Shown: positions 23,714-35,600, counted from the stretch's first letter. The stretch: DNA of 64,000 nucleotides from Manis javanica (GCF_040802235.1 NC_133174.1:138499213-138563212), one strand, 5' to 3'. Numbers and translations are program-made. The notes: generated by a model from the sequence alone, not told the origin.

Positions 23714-25861
23714 TGATGTGAGCATCCAAGATGGAGTGCTTATGTCAGGCTTGCCCTCTTTCTCCTCAACTGCATCTGTAAAAGCCATGACAGATGAGGC
23801 TACTGGGCTGGCCACTGGGTGTAGCCCTGTGAGGCAGCATTGGCATAGTGCATACTGAAATCATTAAATGTCTTACTGACTCCTTCTAACACAATGCCCC
23901 GCTCCTCCAGGCTGGTGGCTTGCACATCCCGGTTTGACTTTCTCTTTCACCAGAGATTGCTTGTAGGCCTGTAGTATTCCCTTAGCTGTTCGGAATGTGT
24001 GTTGTTCCCGTCCCCTGGGGGATTGCTTCCTAGGGGCTCTAGGTCTCCATCCTTCCTTCCAAGAAACAGAGTTGGTGAAAGTAACTGACTTCCCACCAGT
24101 ACCAATCTCCTTTTGGAGCTGCAAAGTTTTGATTAAACCCGTAAAGGTTTGGGCTTCAGGAACTAGTGGCATATATACAATGTGTAGATGCTCAGGGGCT
24201 CCCTGGAGGAAGGCTTTCTTTGCGGCAGTGTCCCTAGTGCAGCTCAGGGGAGCAGACCCCTCTTTGTCCATAAGCATACTTAAGGACAGCTAGTTTCTTT
24301 AACACCTTTGTAGCCTCATCCACTTTAGCTTAGTCCCCAAATCAGTAGGATCAATATCGGGGTGAACCTGCACCCATGCTTTGCTGACCCATGGTCAGAA
24401 CAACCTTAGGATTGTTATTGGCTCTGGCCTGCAGAGCAGCGTTTAACTTGGGCTCCTCTGCCGGGGAACCTATTTGGGACATTTCTTCCCCAGGCAACTT
24501 GATAGTATTTCCACCTGGATCCCATAATTTTAACATCTAATCTGCATCTGAGGTTACATCTTGAGTGAAGCTGGTTCTTATTTTCTGCAACTCTCGTCTG
24601 GTATAGCTCCTAGTTTTTTCTGCACAACTGGTGGCGCAGGCCCATGGTTATAATCGACAGCTGTTTTCTTTGTGACAACAGACCTCACTCAGGCTGTGTC
24701 ATTAGGGTCAAAAGGATTATAATAATCCCCAGGCTTTTCAGGGTTAGGGTTCAGGTATATACTTCTGTGCTCAGGTTGAAACTGTGCCCCCTGCAGCACT
24801 CTTAAGGCCAGGACCTGCCCCCGTTTCCTACCTTCATCAATGTGCATGACCATGAAGTCTTAAGTAGCCAAGCAGGCACCTCACGTTTGGCTGCTCTGGT
24901 CGGGAGCAGATCCAAGGCGGTTGTAACATGCTCTGTAATCACCCGGCACCTGACATGGTACGTTCAACCAAATTCTCTGTCTTTCCCAAAGTTTTATTAT
25001 GTTTGGCTACCTTTCTTTTACTGGCAGCCCTGCAGCCTTTCCAGGCCCTAATTATTGCCAGCATGTTATTAATTTTGGTGCACCTAAGACAAATTTGGAA
25101 TTTCCACTTTAGCCAAATCCACCTACTCCAGCGTAAGCTAAATCTGCCGTGAACCAGTTTATTTAAACTGGAGTCGGCAGCCGCAGCCAAGTGTTCTGCT
25201 GTCCTCCTTCTCCAACTGCTCATCTATTCCCTTGCCCCCGACTCCATGCAGGTTAAAAAAAAGAAAAATGGAACCCGATCTTGCCGGCTACAAACTGCAG
25301 CAGGTCATTAAGTGTGGATTCACAGGGTGGTGGAGTAATGAAGTTAACACCCTTAAGGTTGCACAGATCACATGGTTTATTTTGCAATTTCCTTTCACAC
25401 AACACTCAAAGTGGAAATAAAGCATATCTGAAAATCACACATATCACGGATCAGTACATCTCATACCGGTCACGACGGATGGTTCGGCTCCGGGCTGTCC
25501 CAGTCAGCCTCTCGTCTGTCCCGAGGGGAAAGCGATGCAGCCTAGGCTGTTCCAGCGGAGTGACGAATCCGTGACGGCACAGGCGCGCAGGCAGAGGAGC
25601 AGGAGCAAGCCTCGGAGCACATGTCTGTGGTCCGGCTCAGGGACCTATGGGAAGAGCTTGCCGCAGGGGCTCTGTGTGCAGTCCCTTATGCACTCCAGTC
25701 CATCCACCCGGGGGTCGGAGACCAGAGGGGACAGTCCTCACGTGTTACCCAGGTCGGGCGTTCACTGGCACGCCTGTTAGGGTGGGGTATGTTCACAAAG
25801 GCAGCTGGCGCAAAAGCGGGCAAGCCTGGCACGCGCAACTCCATATTGGATGCTCACATCA
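23714..25861. mobile_element. 2.15 kb ERV-like element with inverted ends
   Basis: The left end TGATGTGAGCATCCAA is repeated in reverse complement at the right end. The similarity extends about 70 bases at roughly 75-80% identity after a nearly perfect first 24. The flanks carry a possible 5-bp target duplication (cattt/tattt) in the MLT1 LTR. Read on the minus strand, the right 500 bases look like an LTR (TG start, CpG-rich promoter-like part, AATAAA near 25375), followed by about 1.3 kb with only broken frames. I did not recognise a retroviral gene with confidence. Two LTR starts facing outward could reflect an internal inversion; a DNA transposon with long TIRs is the alternative. Confidence 0.55.
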
Positions 25862-25960
25862 TATTTGGAAGTGAGGCCTTTGGGAGGCGCTCAGGTTTAG
25901 ATGAGGTCATGGGGGTGGCACCCCATGCTGGGATAAGAGTGCTCTGATAAGAGACACAGG

Positions 25961-26370
25961 TGTTGTGCCCAAAGTTGTGAATCCCAGAAGACCACCAAGG
26001 AGCCAACACCGATGCAAAAGCAAAGAGCCTTTATTCGAGCTAGCTCCAGCTCAGTCTCTCATCTGCACCAATGCAGTGGCAAGATGGCAGAGAAAGAGCG
26101 CGAGTTTCAAAAGGACAAAGGTTTTATTGGGGATCTAGTGGTGGTTGGTGGGGTGAGAGGTGTGGCCTTGGCCGATTGGCAGGGTCTAAGGGTGGTTGGT
26201 GGGCTTCTTGCTGACTGGTGAGGAGAGAGCCGAAGCTCCGATTGGCTGAGGTAGGATCCTGGTCCCGATTGGCTGAGGTAGGATCCTTAAAATGGCAGCA
26301 CTTATGCTAAGGGTGGGGGGGCTAAAAATAAAATTAACTTCTGTGGGAAAAAACTAAGTCCCCTTCAACA
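25961..26370 (-). mobile_element. Solo LTR, gamma-retrovirus-like, reverse orientation
   Basis: The element begins TGTTGTGCCC and ends CCCCTTCAACA on the + strand, so it has TG...CA ends. Read in reverse it contains an AATAAAGGCTCTTTGCTTTTG polyadenylation block (positions about 26013-26034) and a tail ending with a 'ggtcttctgggattcacaac' type U5, as in gamma-retroviral LTRs. The U3 part has a 27-bp tandem duplication carrying AGCCAATCGG CCAAT boxes. No internal viral genes are present. It interrupts the MLT1 LTR. The exact target duplication was not resolved. Confidence 0.7.
26238..26287 (-). repeat. Duplicated CCAAT-box unit in the solo LTR
   Basis: Copies at 26238-26260 and 26265-26287 are identical over 23 bases with a 27-bp period. 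Each holds ATTGG, the reverse of a CCAAT box. Tandem U3 duplications of this kind are typical of retroviral enhancers. Confidence 0.7.
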
Positions 26371-26599
26371 GAGAGCTTGCTTCCTTTCACCGTATGTGCA
26401 CAAAAGGGAGGTCGTGTCAGCACACAGCAATGTTTTCTGCCTACAGGCCAAGAGAAGAGGTCTCAGAATAAAACCTACCTTGCTGGCACATTAATCTGGG
26501 GGCATCCAGCCCCTAGAACTTGGATTCACACAGGGGTTCCAAACTGCCGAAGTCTGTGGTTACCTCAGGCTCAGCATCTGTCAACTGCTTAGCTCCTGG

Positions 26600-29500
26600 C
26601 TTAATCCCAGAGCCAGGTGGCCAGAGAGTCAGGGCAGCCAGCTGCCTGGGCCTGCTTTGTCCCAGGGGTCCCCACAGGGTAACTGCAAGGATGCCCCATC
26701 TTAAGAAGGGGGGATGTTGGTGCCACAGCTGCCAAAAGCTCAGAATCTGCTTACATGCAGGACTGTGCAGTTGTGAGTTGGTTTTATGTATTACTGAAGT
26801 CAGACCTTGCTGAGTGAGTTCTCTGCAGCCCCTTCCACCATTCTGGGCCCAGTCTCTGCTCTGAGGCCTTTTTGGTTCTCTGGGCAGAGACCTTAGACTT
26901 GGCAGACAAGTGGCTTTAACCAGGGTCAGTTGGTCCTTATCTTTATTTTCCCAGGCATGAGCCCTAATTCTGCCGGCTCAGGGGGTCTCCTGATGACTGT
27001 GGCCAGGGAGAAAGCTGACCACTCTCAGGCTTTGGGAGGGGCAGGCTGACCAGGCCACAGGGTGCAGTGTCAGCCCGAGTGTGAGGAGAGGCTTGTGTTC
27101 CTTTGGCAATAACAAAGTAAAACGGCGAGGCTTGCGTGCCCTCTGGGCTGTGAGCCAAACAGTGGGGCCCGTACCCGCCTTGTCTAGGACAGAAGCATCA
27201 CCACTACTTGTCTCAAGGAGACTGGTTACAAGACAAGCTTCCAAGGCCACAGCTCAAACTGGAAACAGCTGTGGCTGTCCCTGTGGTCTGTGCTAACCTA
27301 AGCTGCTCTGGGGAGCTCTGAGGACTCGGCGGCCCATGCCACAAAGGTTGACTAGGGACACAGATCCTCAAATGCACGCCGTACTTGGAACTATGCAGGA
27401 CAAATGGTTTCTGTCCCCCGCCCTCCCACCGGCCCCACATGCTGTACACACAGTGCACACCTCACGTGGGACCCCTGGTCTTCACTCTCAGGCTCTCATT
27501 GGGTGAGGGAGAGAGAGCAGAGAGCCAAGCTGCTCCTCCGACAGCCCAGCGTCCACAGGTCCCGGGGAAGGGGATGGGTGGGAGGACCCAAAGGCAAAGC
27601 AGACCCACCCCCCGGGACGCCGGCTCTCAGCCGCTCCAGTGTTTGGTCCCAGGCTCGGAGCACAGTGGCCCACACACTACTCCATGGCTGGGCACCTGGC
27701 CTGGAACAGAAGGGCTGCTGGTTCCCAGAGTCCCCTAGCCTTGCTGTGTCCCTTTCTGGGGACAGCTCTGGCCCTCTCCCTCAGCCCAGCCACCTGGCCC
27801 ATCCCAGCTTCCCCTTGCAGGGTGGATGAGGGGCAGAGGGTAAGAGCACCACGATCTGGTGGGCATGGGGCTCCGGCAGCAGGAGTGGGCCTGGACACAG
27901 GAGACTGAGGAGGCCCAGGCCCCGTCCTCCCCACTTCAGCTCAGCCCCCAGCGGCACCCAGATGCAAAGCAGGCAGCTCCCAGCAATTACATCGGCAAGG
28001 TGGGCGCTGGCCGGGACCATCTCCATCTGACCAGCTTGGTGTGGATTTGTTCGCACCCTCCAGCACGAAGCCAAACTTGCTTCCCCTGCCAGGGCAAGTG
28101 CAGGAGCTGCATTTCTCTGTGTGCTGGTGGGGCAGAGGAAGTGGGAAGGACAGGACAGAGGTGCCTGAGCTGCCATACATGGCAATGCTTCCAGACATAG
28201 CTGCCATGGCCCCCGTATCAGCTCCTTCCCTGCTGGGCCGTGCAGCCTTCTCGCTAAGCAAGACTCAGTCTGGACCTAATAGAATATTCCACACACAGAT
28301 CTCACAGCTGAATATTCATGTGTTTTCTACATGACCAAAAATTTATAAATGGTCCTATTCCCAAGTGATGAGGCCTTTGCTGATGACGAGGGAAGGCCAT
28401 TCGCAGCAGACAGCACAGCTCTGGCTAATGCCCTCTGCGGCATTTCTGCTTTTCCCAGTATTTTGAAGGCAACTAAAGTGAAGGTGGCCTTGGACTGTTC
28501 TAGGGTGTGCATGCTGTCCATATTTGCCAAATCGCTGAGAAGGAAAGCTTGAGAGAAGATGATTGGGCCCTGGAGAAGTGGGTAAGGCAGGCAAGGGAGC
28601 TTTGAACTACAGCTTCTCTTGCCAGGGTGAGAGGAGGAGGTATATTCTCCAGGACTGGAAGAGGTCTCCAGCCCCAGGGGAGACCACAGCAGGTCCCCGT
28701 CCCCCAACCTGGGCCACAGCAACCTTCCGGAAAGCCCTCTGCTTCACAGCTAGGCCCCGAATCCATAGGGATTACTACACTGGGATGTGCTTCTGTGTTC
28801 ACAGGTAACAAACATGATGTCGAATGGTCATCCATTGCTTATCAAACGAAATGCAAGTTTGCAGCCCGGCCTAGGATGGCCTTGCCCTTCCTCTGCAGCC
28901 CTCTTCTCTTCATGCTCTTTGACCCCAGCCTTGCTAAGTCATTGAACACAAGCCCAGGCCGTCCTGCCTTTATGGATGCATCACCATTCTGTACAGCGGG
29001 AGTGTCCTGCCCCCTACTTCTGCGTGCCCCCAACCCTTGCGTATGACATAGAGTCTGTGCCATGTCACCCCTCCCCTGCGTGTACTTCACTCGGAGCACT
29101 CATGTCCCTGTTCTGCTCTTGCCGTGCATGAGGCACTGCCCCTTCTACACTGACCCCCAGTGGGCAGAGATTGGGTGGGTCTTGGAGGCCCCCATAACCC
29201 AATGCTTTGCAGACTGAGCCTTCCTTCTACAAACATGGCAATGAGCATCTCTGTAATCGAGGTTCTTGGGAGGACAGAACACCTAGAAAATGTTTCACAA
29301 GGAAATCCAGCCCCTTGAGGCAGGGCCATCAAGCAGGAAGTCAAGCTGGTGAGGCCCTTGAGCCTTCTCAGGAACCTCCCAGCAGCTGGGCTCCAGGAAA
29401 GCCTTGTTCCTCTGCTCACCTTCCATTTAGCTCAAGTGGAAATGTTCCTAAGCCTCTCAACATTAGCCCTTCACCCTCCCTTCAGGCTGCTTCCTCAGGG

Positions 29501-31630
29501 AGGGCCTCAGACATGAGGGCGTGCAGAACCTGCTGGAGGACCCTGCGGCGGCTGTATGGTCCTGGCCCCCGGCTTGCCACTTTCCTGTGTGGCTGCAGAG
29601 GAGGTTGCTTGGTGTAAGTTCTGCAGCCCAAAGCATCAACTTGGGTCGGCCTGCATCCCTGGCGGTGGCCCCGTGTATCCCTGCAGGCCCCTTGCAGCTC
29701 TTTCAGGCCAGGCCAGTGCAGGGAGGTTGGGGCAGGGGAGCGCAGGGGGCACTGGCAGTGACAACTAAATGCCAACAGGCCCCGTGGATGCTTCCTGCCC
29801 AGATGGAGGCCCTGACCCTGAAGGTTAAAGGATAGTAAACACATGGTCACCTGTTGGTGGAACAAAACCCACAACCCTGCAAAATCAAAACATGTCAAAG
29901 GCACGGAGGCAAAGGTCAGCAGATCAGACAGACAAATTGCAGTATTTAGAATCATGCATTTGGGTGTTTGTGTAATCGAGTTAGGGTGCTGGCCCACCAA
30001 TGTGGGGGCTTCAGAGCAGAGATTTACACCCAGACCCTAGGAAAGCCCAACTGCAGGCAGAAGGGGTGCCTGCAAGGTGGGCGGGAAGGAGGGGGGCCAC
30101 CCCATCTGCTGCTCCTTAATTCTCTTCCCCTCCCCTGCCTGCTGCAGTGCCCACCTGCAGGCAAAACACAGAACTTTTACTTTCCATCTCTGCCTGCAAC
30201 CTGTCTCTACTTTGCTCTGAAACTTTGGGTGAAACCCTTGACCTCCCCATGCCTCTGCTGGTTTTCTAGAACATAGGGGCCAAGATGGGAGGCCTGCTCC
30301 AGAGTGAGCTTGATGGATGAATGAGCAGCGCCAGCCCGACCCCAGCTGGGCTGTCTCAGGGACAGGTGCCTCCATCCTCTCGGCCCCTCAGCTAACAAAC
30401 ATCGGCCTTGACTCCTCTCTAGTGTATTCCCCAGTGTGTCCTCTCTGGTATAACTGTCTGGCACGTCAGCAGATACCCAGTAGGGTAGGGGAAGTGCAAA
30501 TGGCCAGGGGAGGGAGGGAATGGACAGGTGGCTGGATGGCCTGTTATTTTGGGTCCAGCGTGCATGAGGGCAGACCTGTTAGCTGTGGGCTCTCTCTTCT
30601 ACTAGAGTCCTCCTCACCCCGCTTGGGCACAAACACATTTCCAGGCTTCAGGCACTTAGCGCCAGGGGCCCTCTAGGCTGAAGCCAGCCCGTGAGGCTAC
30701 ATACCACAGCATGCACCACAGGGAGGAGGTTTGACAGTTCCTGGGGCCAGCACACAGCCTGGGCTTCTTGGTCCCAGCTTCCCATACCTCAGGGTGTCCA
30801 AGAACACGCAGAGGCCATTCTCAAGGCTCAAGGCTGGTGCATTGCCCAGAGTTCAGACATGGGCCCAGAGGGCAGGACAAGTAGCAGCAGAAGAGGTTTC
30901 CTTCTCTGAGTTTTAGGGCGCATAGTTTCTTCTGTTCTTGCCTCACACCCCCGCCCCCCAGCAGCCACTTGGTGGTGCCTACGGCAGGCTCCAGCTTAGG
31001 TAGGCAGTGTCATTCACCCGCACGTCACAGGGAAGCTTAGAAGAGGCAGAGGGGCCAGTGGAGCTCCCCCAACATGGCCCCCAAACTTGAGGTGGGGCAT
31101 GGGCGGACTCATTTCTTGTTGTCTTTTGCCCCCTGGCATAGAGTTGCAATATTGCAACTGTCCAGTGGCCTCCCTTGTGACCAACTCAGTTGACATTCCC
31201 TGAGTACCTTATGCCAGACAGAATTCTATTCTCAAGGTTTTAGTGCAAGCCTTGGTCAGCTACTGATATATCTCCCTTCTCTACTCTTCAAGTATGCTCA
31301 GGGTCATGATCCATCATGTAATCACTCCCTGCCCCCTCTTCCCTCTGTCATAATTGACTGAGGGAATTTGGATGAACCCAACCATCTGTCCTCCATGTGT
31401 GTGCACTTATGCTTGTCTGTGCTGCCAGAGAGAATCACACACACTGGCAAATTATGGGCCCCAAAAGATGTCTGATCTGCAACCTCAGCCAGGCACACCT
31501 CACTGCTCAGAAGGATTTCCATGTTTTGTGTTTTTCTAGTCCCACCAAAAAATGCTGATTTTTCTCTCATAAAAGTTCCCATGTCTCCCCACTTCCCTCT
31601 TGCTTGCCTTGTCCATATTCAATTAAGAAA
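26600..31630. other. Intergenic, no gene seen
   Basis: The stretch is relatively GC-rich (especially 27.0-30.9 kb) and therefore has many medium-length open frames on both strands. None resembles a known protein, overlapping frames are equally long on both strands, and no splice-framed series is apparent. No repeat was recognised with confidence. A diverged old repeat or an untranslated transcript cannot be excluded. Confidence 0.5.
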
Positions 31631-31639
31631 TCAGAAGAT

Positions 31640-32120
31640 TTGGAATGGAAATTCTCTCATCATCCCATCACCAAGCCTATTCACTTGCTTTCCTTTCTAC
31701 TCAATCTTTCCTCCTCTCCTCAAGCTACAGTGGTGAAATTGTGCCTTCTCCTTTCAAACGCTAGTGGCTTCTATGGGTTCTGGATCCCAGCCCCTCCACA
31801 TTCCCCTTCCCCCAGCACCATCAGATTCCCCCCTCGACATGACCATTTGCTCCCCTCACCTTGCACACATGCTGAAATATTTCCCTTCTCAAAGGCGAGT
31901 CATCCCGGATCTCCCACACCCATCCCCAGCAGGGGCACTGTCTCCACTTCCTTGCTCTCCCCAGCGTAGCTATCAATACTTTCAGATCCAGCCTCAGCGT
32001 CTACTCCCCCACTCTTGCAACGTTCGCTCTTCATTTCTCTGCCCTAGTGTCACTACTCTGGTTCTCCACAGTGTCGACTCACTGGACAATCCCTCCTCTA
32101 AGATTCTATGACCCTTCACT
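31640..32120. repeat. Probable L2/L1-like LINE fragment
   Basis: A long pyrimidine-rich stretch (cctctcctcaagctacag, ccatttgctcccctcacc, tcccggatctcccacaccc) resembles the sense-strand text of old LINE 3' regions. The open frames in it are stop-poor because of the composition. Family assignment is weak. Confidence 0.4.
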
Positions 32121-32469
32121 TCCGTTTCCCCGTCTCCTCCCTCGCTGGATGCCCCTTCTCATTCTCCTTTGCTGGTCCTTCCTCCTGACTTCCATGCATT
32201 GGAGGGCCCAGAACCTGGATCTTGGGTTTTTCTCTACCTCCTTCCACACCCTCGGTGATCACATCCAGCCTCATAGCTTTAAATTGCACACACATAAACA
32301 CCACATTTCTTTACTGAACCCGACTCATATAGGCAACTGTCCACTTTACACCCCAAAACGTAGATAGCTAATTGACATTTCAAGCCTGATATACCCCATA
32401 GACTTCCCTCCTTCAGTAGATGGAACTCTCACTCCCTTAGCTCTCTACACCAGAAATCCAGAATTCTGG

Positions 32470-32882
32470 GTTGAGTTGAGCCCTCCCAGACATTCATATG
32501 GTGAAGCCTTGACCCCAGGACCTTGGCAGGTGATCTTATTTGGAAACAGGGCCATTGCAGATGTGATTAGTTATTATAAGGTAATAATGGGGTGGTGGGG
32601 CCCCAATCCAACAAGACTGGTGTCCTTATGTAAAGAAGACATTTGGACACACACACATACAGGGAGCAGATGGCCACATGAGCATAAAGGCAGAGATTGG
32701 GGAGTTGTGTCTATACTTCAAGGAATGCCAAAGATTTTCAGCAAATGGCCAGTAGCTGGGGGAGAGGCTTGGAACGGAGTCTCCATCACAGCCCTCAGAA
32801 GTAGTCAACAGAGCCAGCACCTCGATCTTGAACTTCTAGCTTATAGGACTGGGAGACAATATATTTATCTTATTTAAGCCAC
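32470..32882 (+). mobile_element. MLT1-type MaLR LTR (first of a tandem pair)
   Basis: Recognisable words in order: 'attcatatggtgaagccttg', 'ccccaggaccttggcaggtg', 'acaagactggtgtccttatg', 'gccaaagattttcagcaaat', 'cttgaacttctagcttatag', 'ttatttaagccacttcagtg'. This is the standard order of an MLT1 LTR in forward orientation. Confidence 0.8.
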
Positions 32883-32883
32883 T

Positions 32884-33262
32884 TCAGTGGACTGAATTGT
32901 GTCCTTCCAGAATTCATAGGTTGAAGCCTTGACCTGCCATGTGGCTGTATTTGGAGAGGGGGCCTTTAGGAAAGTAATTAAGGTTAAATGAGGTCAGAAG
33001 GGTGGGGCCCTAGTCCAATAGGACTGGTTTCCTTATAAGAAGAAGGAACACCAGGGATTCCTCCCGTGGTGTGTGCCCACACAAGAAGGCCATGTGCGGA
33101 CACAGAGAAAAGCCAGGAGGAGGACTCTCCCCAAGAGTCAAATTTGGCAGCACCTCCATCCTGCACTTCCAGCCTCCAGAACTGGGAGAAAATAGATACC
33201 TGTTGTTGACGCCCCCCATTCTGTGCTATTTTGTTATGGCAGCCCAACTGGGCTGTGACAGC
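32884..33262 (+). mobile_element. MLT1-type MaLR LTR (second of a tandem pair)
   Basis: The copy starts 'gtggactgaattgtgtcc', continues 'ttgaagccttgacc', 'ggactggtttccttataaga', 'ggccatgtgcggacacag', 'tgcacttccagcctccagaa' and ends 'attttgttatggcagccc'. It directly follows another MLT1 LTR in the same orientation with almost no sequence between them. Confidence 0.85.
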
Positions 33263-33489
33263 CAGCAGTTTGTGGGACTCAAGCAAACTAATGCACTTGG
33301 GAACATCCTTAACTACTCCCTTTCCCTAAGCTTCCCATATCCATTCAGGATCCATATCTTGTGTCTGAACCTCCAGAATCTTTCTGGAATCTGCCTACTG
33401 TTCTTTACCCACAAAGCCCCCACCATCATCTCTCACATGTCCTACCACTATAACTTTGTAACTGGTCTCCTTACATCCATTCCTGCTCC

Positions 33490-33840
33490 CTCCAGTCCAT
33501 TCCCTACACAGTATCCAGAGTCCTCATAGAATATGAAGCAGGTCATGTCACTTGCTTGCTCACAACCATCCAATGTATTCCACTGCACTTGGGTTGTGAA
33601 TCCTGATCAAAGACCTCTCACTGCCCCCCACCCTTGCTCATTGTGCCCCAGCCACACTGGCCTCCTTTACGGCTCTGGGACATCAAACACTTTTGTGTCT
33701 TTGGGCTTTGCATTTGCTATTTCTCCTGCCTGAAATATTTATCTCTACTCCCTTACACCCACTTCTCATGGCTGACTCCATCTCTCCCTACAGGTCTCAG
33801 TTTAAATGTCACATCCCCAATGGCACAGCACAATTGTGAG
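33490..33840. repeat. L2 LINE 3' fragment
   Basis: The text 'aatatgaagcaggtcatgtc', 'cccagccacactggcctcct', 'tttgcatttgctatttctcc', 'gtctcagtttaaatgtcaca' follows the L2 3' region closely. This ancient LINE is common to mammals. Confidence 0.75.
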
Positions 33841-33859
33841 TGGGATCTTTTTCCTTTAT

Positions 33860-34110
33860 ATTTTCTAGGTGGTTACTGATGATTTTTAAGAAAGTCACTG
33901 ATTTTTGTAAACTTGTCTTGTAGCCATCTGCCTTGCTAAAAACATTTCTTACTCAATCATCTTTAGCTTTCTAAGCAGGCAATCATAGAATTTGCAAATA
34001 ATGATACATTTTTGCAGTCTATTGTCTCTAACATGTATCCCTCTTGTTTCTTCTAATTTTACTGCACTAGTTTCACTAAAATCTGCTCCCATGTCATAAA
34101 CTCTCATAAT
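33860..34110 (-). mobile_element. Old L1 ORF2 fragment, reverse
   Basis: The words 'ctgatttttgtaaacttgtc', 'ccttgctaaaaacatttctt' and 'tagaatttgcaaataatgat' match the antisense text of the L1 ORF2 region that usually reads 'gattttgtatattgatcttgtatcctgcaaccttgct...atcatctgcaaa'. It is heavily diverged. Confidence 0.55.
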
Positions 34111-34509
34111 AACACAAGTCAGCTCAATTTGAACTTACATATTATTTTGTTGAATAAATAAGTGACTAAATGCACTGAAACATCTTGAGTCATTAGCAAT
34201 TCAGTTTCTGCTCCCACCTCTGAACTCTAAGTATCATAAGGTGGGGGCCAAGACTCATTCCTCACTCTGTCCAGAGCCTAGGAAACAAAGTGGACAACCT
34301 CTAATGCGTGTTGGGAAAAACAATGAAGGAAATGCAGATGCTTTAATGGAAGCAAGTAGTGGTTTGTTGAATGGAGGTAAAAATGATGGTGAGACCATTT
34401 GTAGCTCAAAGCGGAGTGCCAGAGCAGGCTCCTACCAGCTCTCAGCTCCCAGTGGATGTCAGAAGCTGCAGAAGGGAGCACATGTGAATCAAGAGCTTCA
34501 TTGAAAACA

Positions 34510-35600
34510 TTTATATTGTAAACATCCACTTTCCCCAAATATAATCCATAAATTTAATGCAATTACAACGAAGACAGCAATGATATTATCTTTCTTTTGT
34601 AACTTTATGAAACTATTCTAGAGTTTAGATAGAAGAGTAAGTAAGCAATAATGAAATCTGGGGAAGAAAGAAGTAGAAATGATTGGGGGCAAGAGGTAAG
34701 AGACTATTTGATATACACCTGGAAATATATGGTCTTAAGAGTGGGTGGCCCGCATAGGAAGAGATGACGGACTCGACCAAGGGCACGCAAAAAAGGCATG
34801 GCAGGACTGACAGGTCAGTCACCGTGGCCCTCTGGGTGGTTAGGAGACGAGGGGCTCTTGAAGACTGAGGAAATATTTGTTGTCCATATCAAAGAAATGC
34901 TGGTTGTGGGGGGAGGGGCAGTTCATCGATATTGTAGGGGTTCAAGTCCCTAAGCCACATTTTCTTTCCAATACTGGTGGGGAAATCATGGTATTCCACA
35001 AAACGATTAAACAATTAGAAAAATATGGCTAATCTCTAGCTTAAGTCTTAAACCAAATTCAATTCTGGACAGATTAAAAAATTACATGTTAACTAATGAA
35101 AACATAAGAGTGCATGGTGAAAATAATTTTTTTTTAATGTTGGGAGTAGAGAAAGCCTTTCCATGCATGAGAGCAAAGAGAGAAAATGGTCAAATGCAAG
35201 TGAGGCCGTAGCAGTGTTGCTGCTTACAATGGAAAATAAAGAAATGGAATAAGAAATGGGAGAGAAGAAGGAAATAATAATAAGGAGGGAGTATTGGTTC
35301 AGTGACGAGAAGAGACATCCATGAGACCATGAGATCTCGTTAAGGGAAACAAGCAGTTCACAATTTCTTTCTGCGTGTGTGAAACAAATATGTATATGGA
35401 AGAAAACATGCAGAGGGCTAGAACCCAAATCTTAAAGTGATCCTCATCAGGTGGTGGGATTATGAGTGATGTTTAACTTTCTAGTTTACATATGTATGTT
35501 TTGCCTTACTATTTCTAAAATGTGCATGCTATGACTTACATAATCAGATAAAGCAAAGACAATTTTAAACATCTTTACATTATATGAACTAAATGATGGA
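34510..35600 (+). mobile_element. Degenerate L1 ORF2 fragment
   Basis: The text contains 'ccataaatttaatgcaatta', 'ttaaaccaaattcaattctg', 'gacagattaaaaaattacat' and 'aaaacataagagtgcatggt', corresponding to the late part of L1 ORF2 in sense orientation. Stops and indels are frequent; it is not coding. Confidence 0.6.

Larger units (their letters stand above)
23640..26600 (+). mobile_element. MLT1-type MaLR LTR split by two insertions
   Basis: Three separated pieces make one forward MLT1 LTR: 23640-23713 (ggggactgaatgtgtcc ... ttgaagcccgacc ... gtgatggcattt), 25862-25960 (tatttggaagtgaggccttt ... gatgaggtcatgggggtgg ... gataagagacac), and 26371 to about 26600 (gagagcttgcttcc ... agcacacagcaatg ... 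ttggattcaca). The missing stretches are exactly the two insertions listed separately. The right part is strongly diverged, so the right boundary is approximate. Confidence 0.75.

Noticed and set aside
23873-24277. 134-codon minus frame inside the inverted-end element as a retroviral gene
   Set aside because: No motif of gag, protease, polymerase or envelope could be recognised, so no gene identity is claimed.
29735-29755. CTCF-like word gcgcagggggcac
   Set aside because: It lacks the leading CCA of the motif, with three mismatches.
29482-30000. 172-codon minus frame in the GC-rich intergenic part
   Set aside because: No recognisable domain, no CpG island or promoter, and similar frames exist on the opposite strand.
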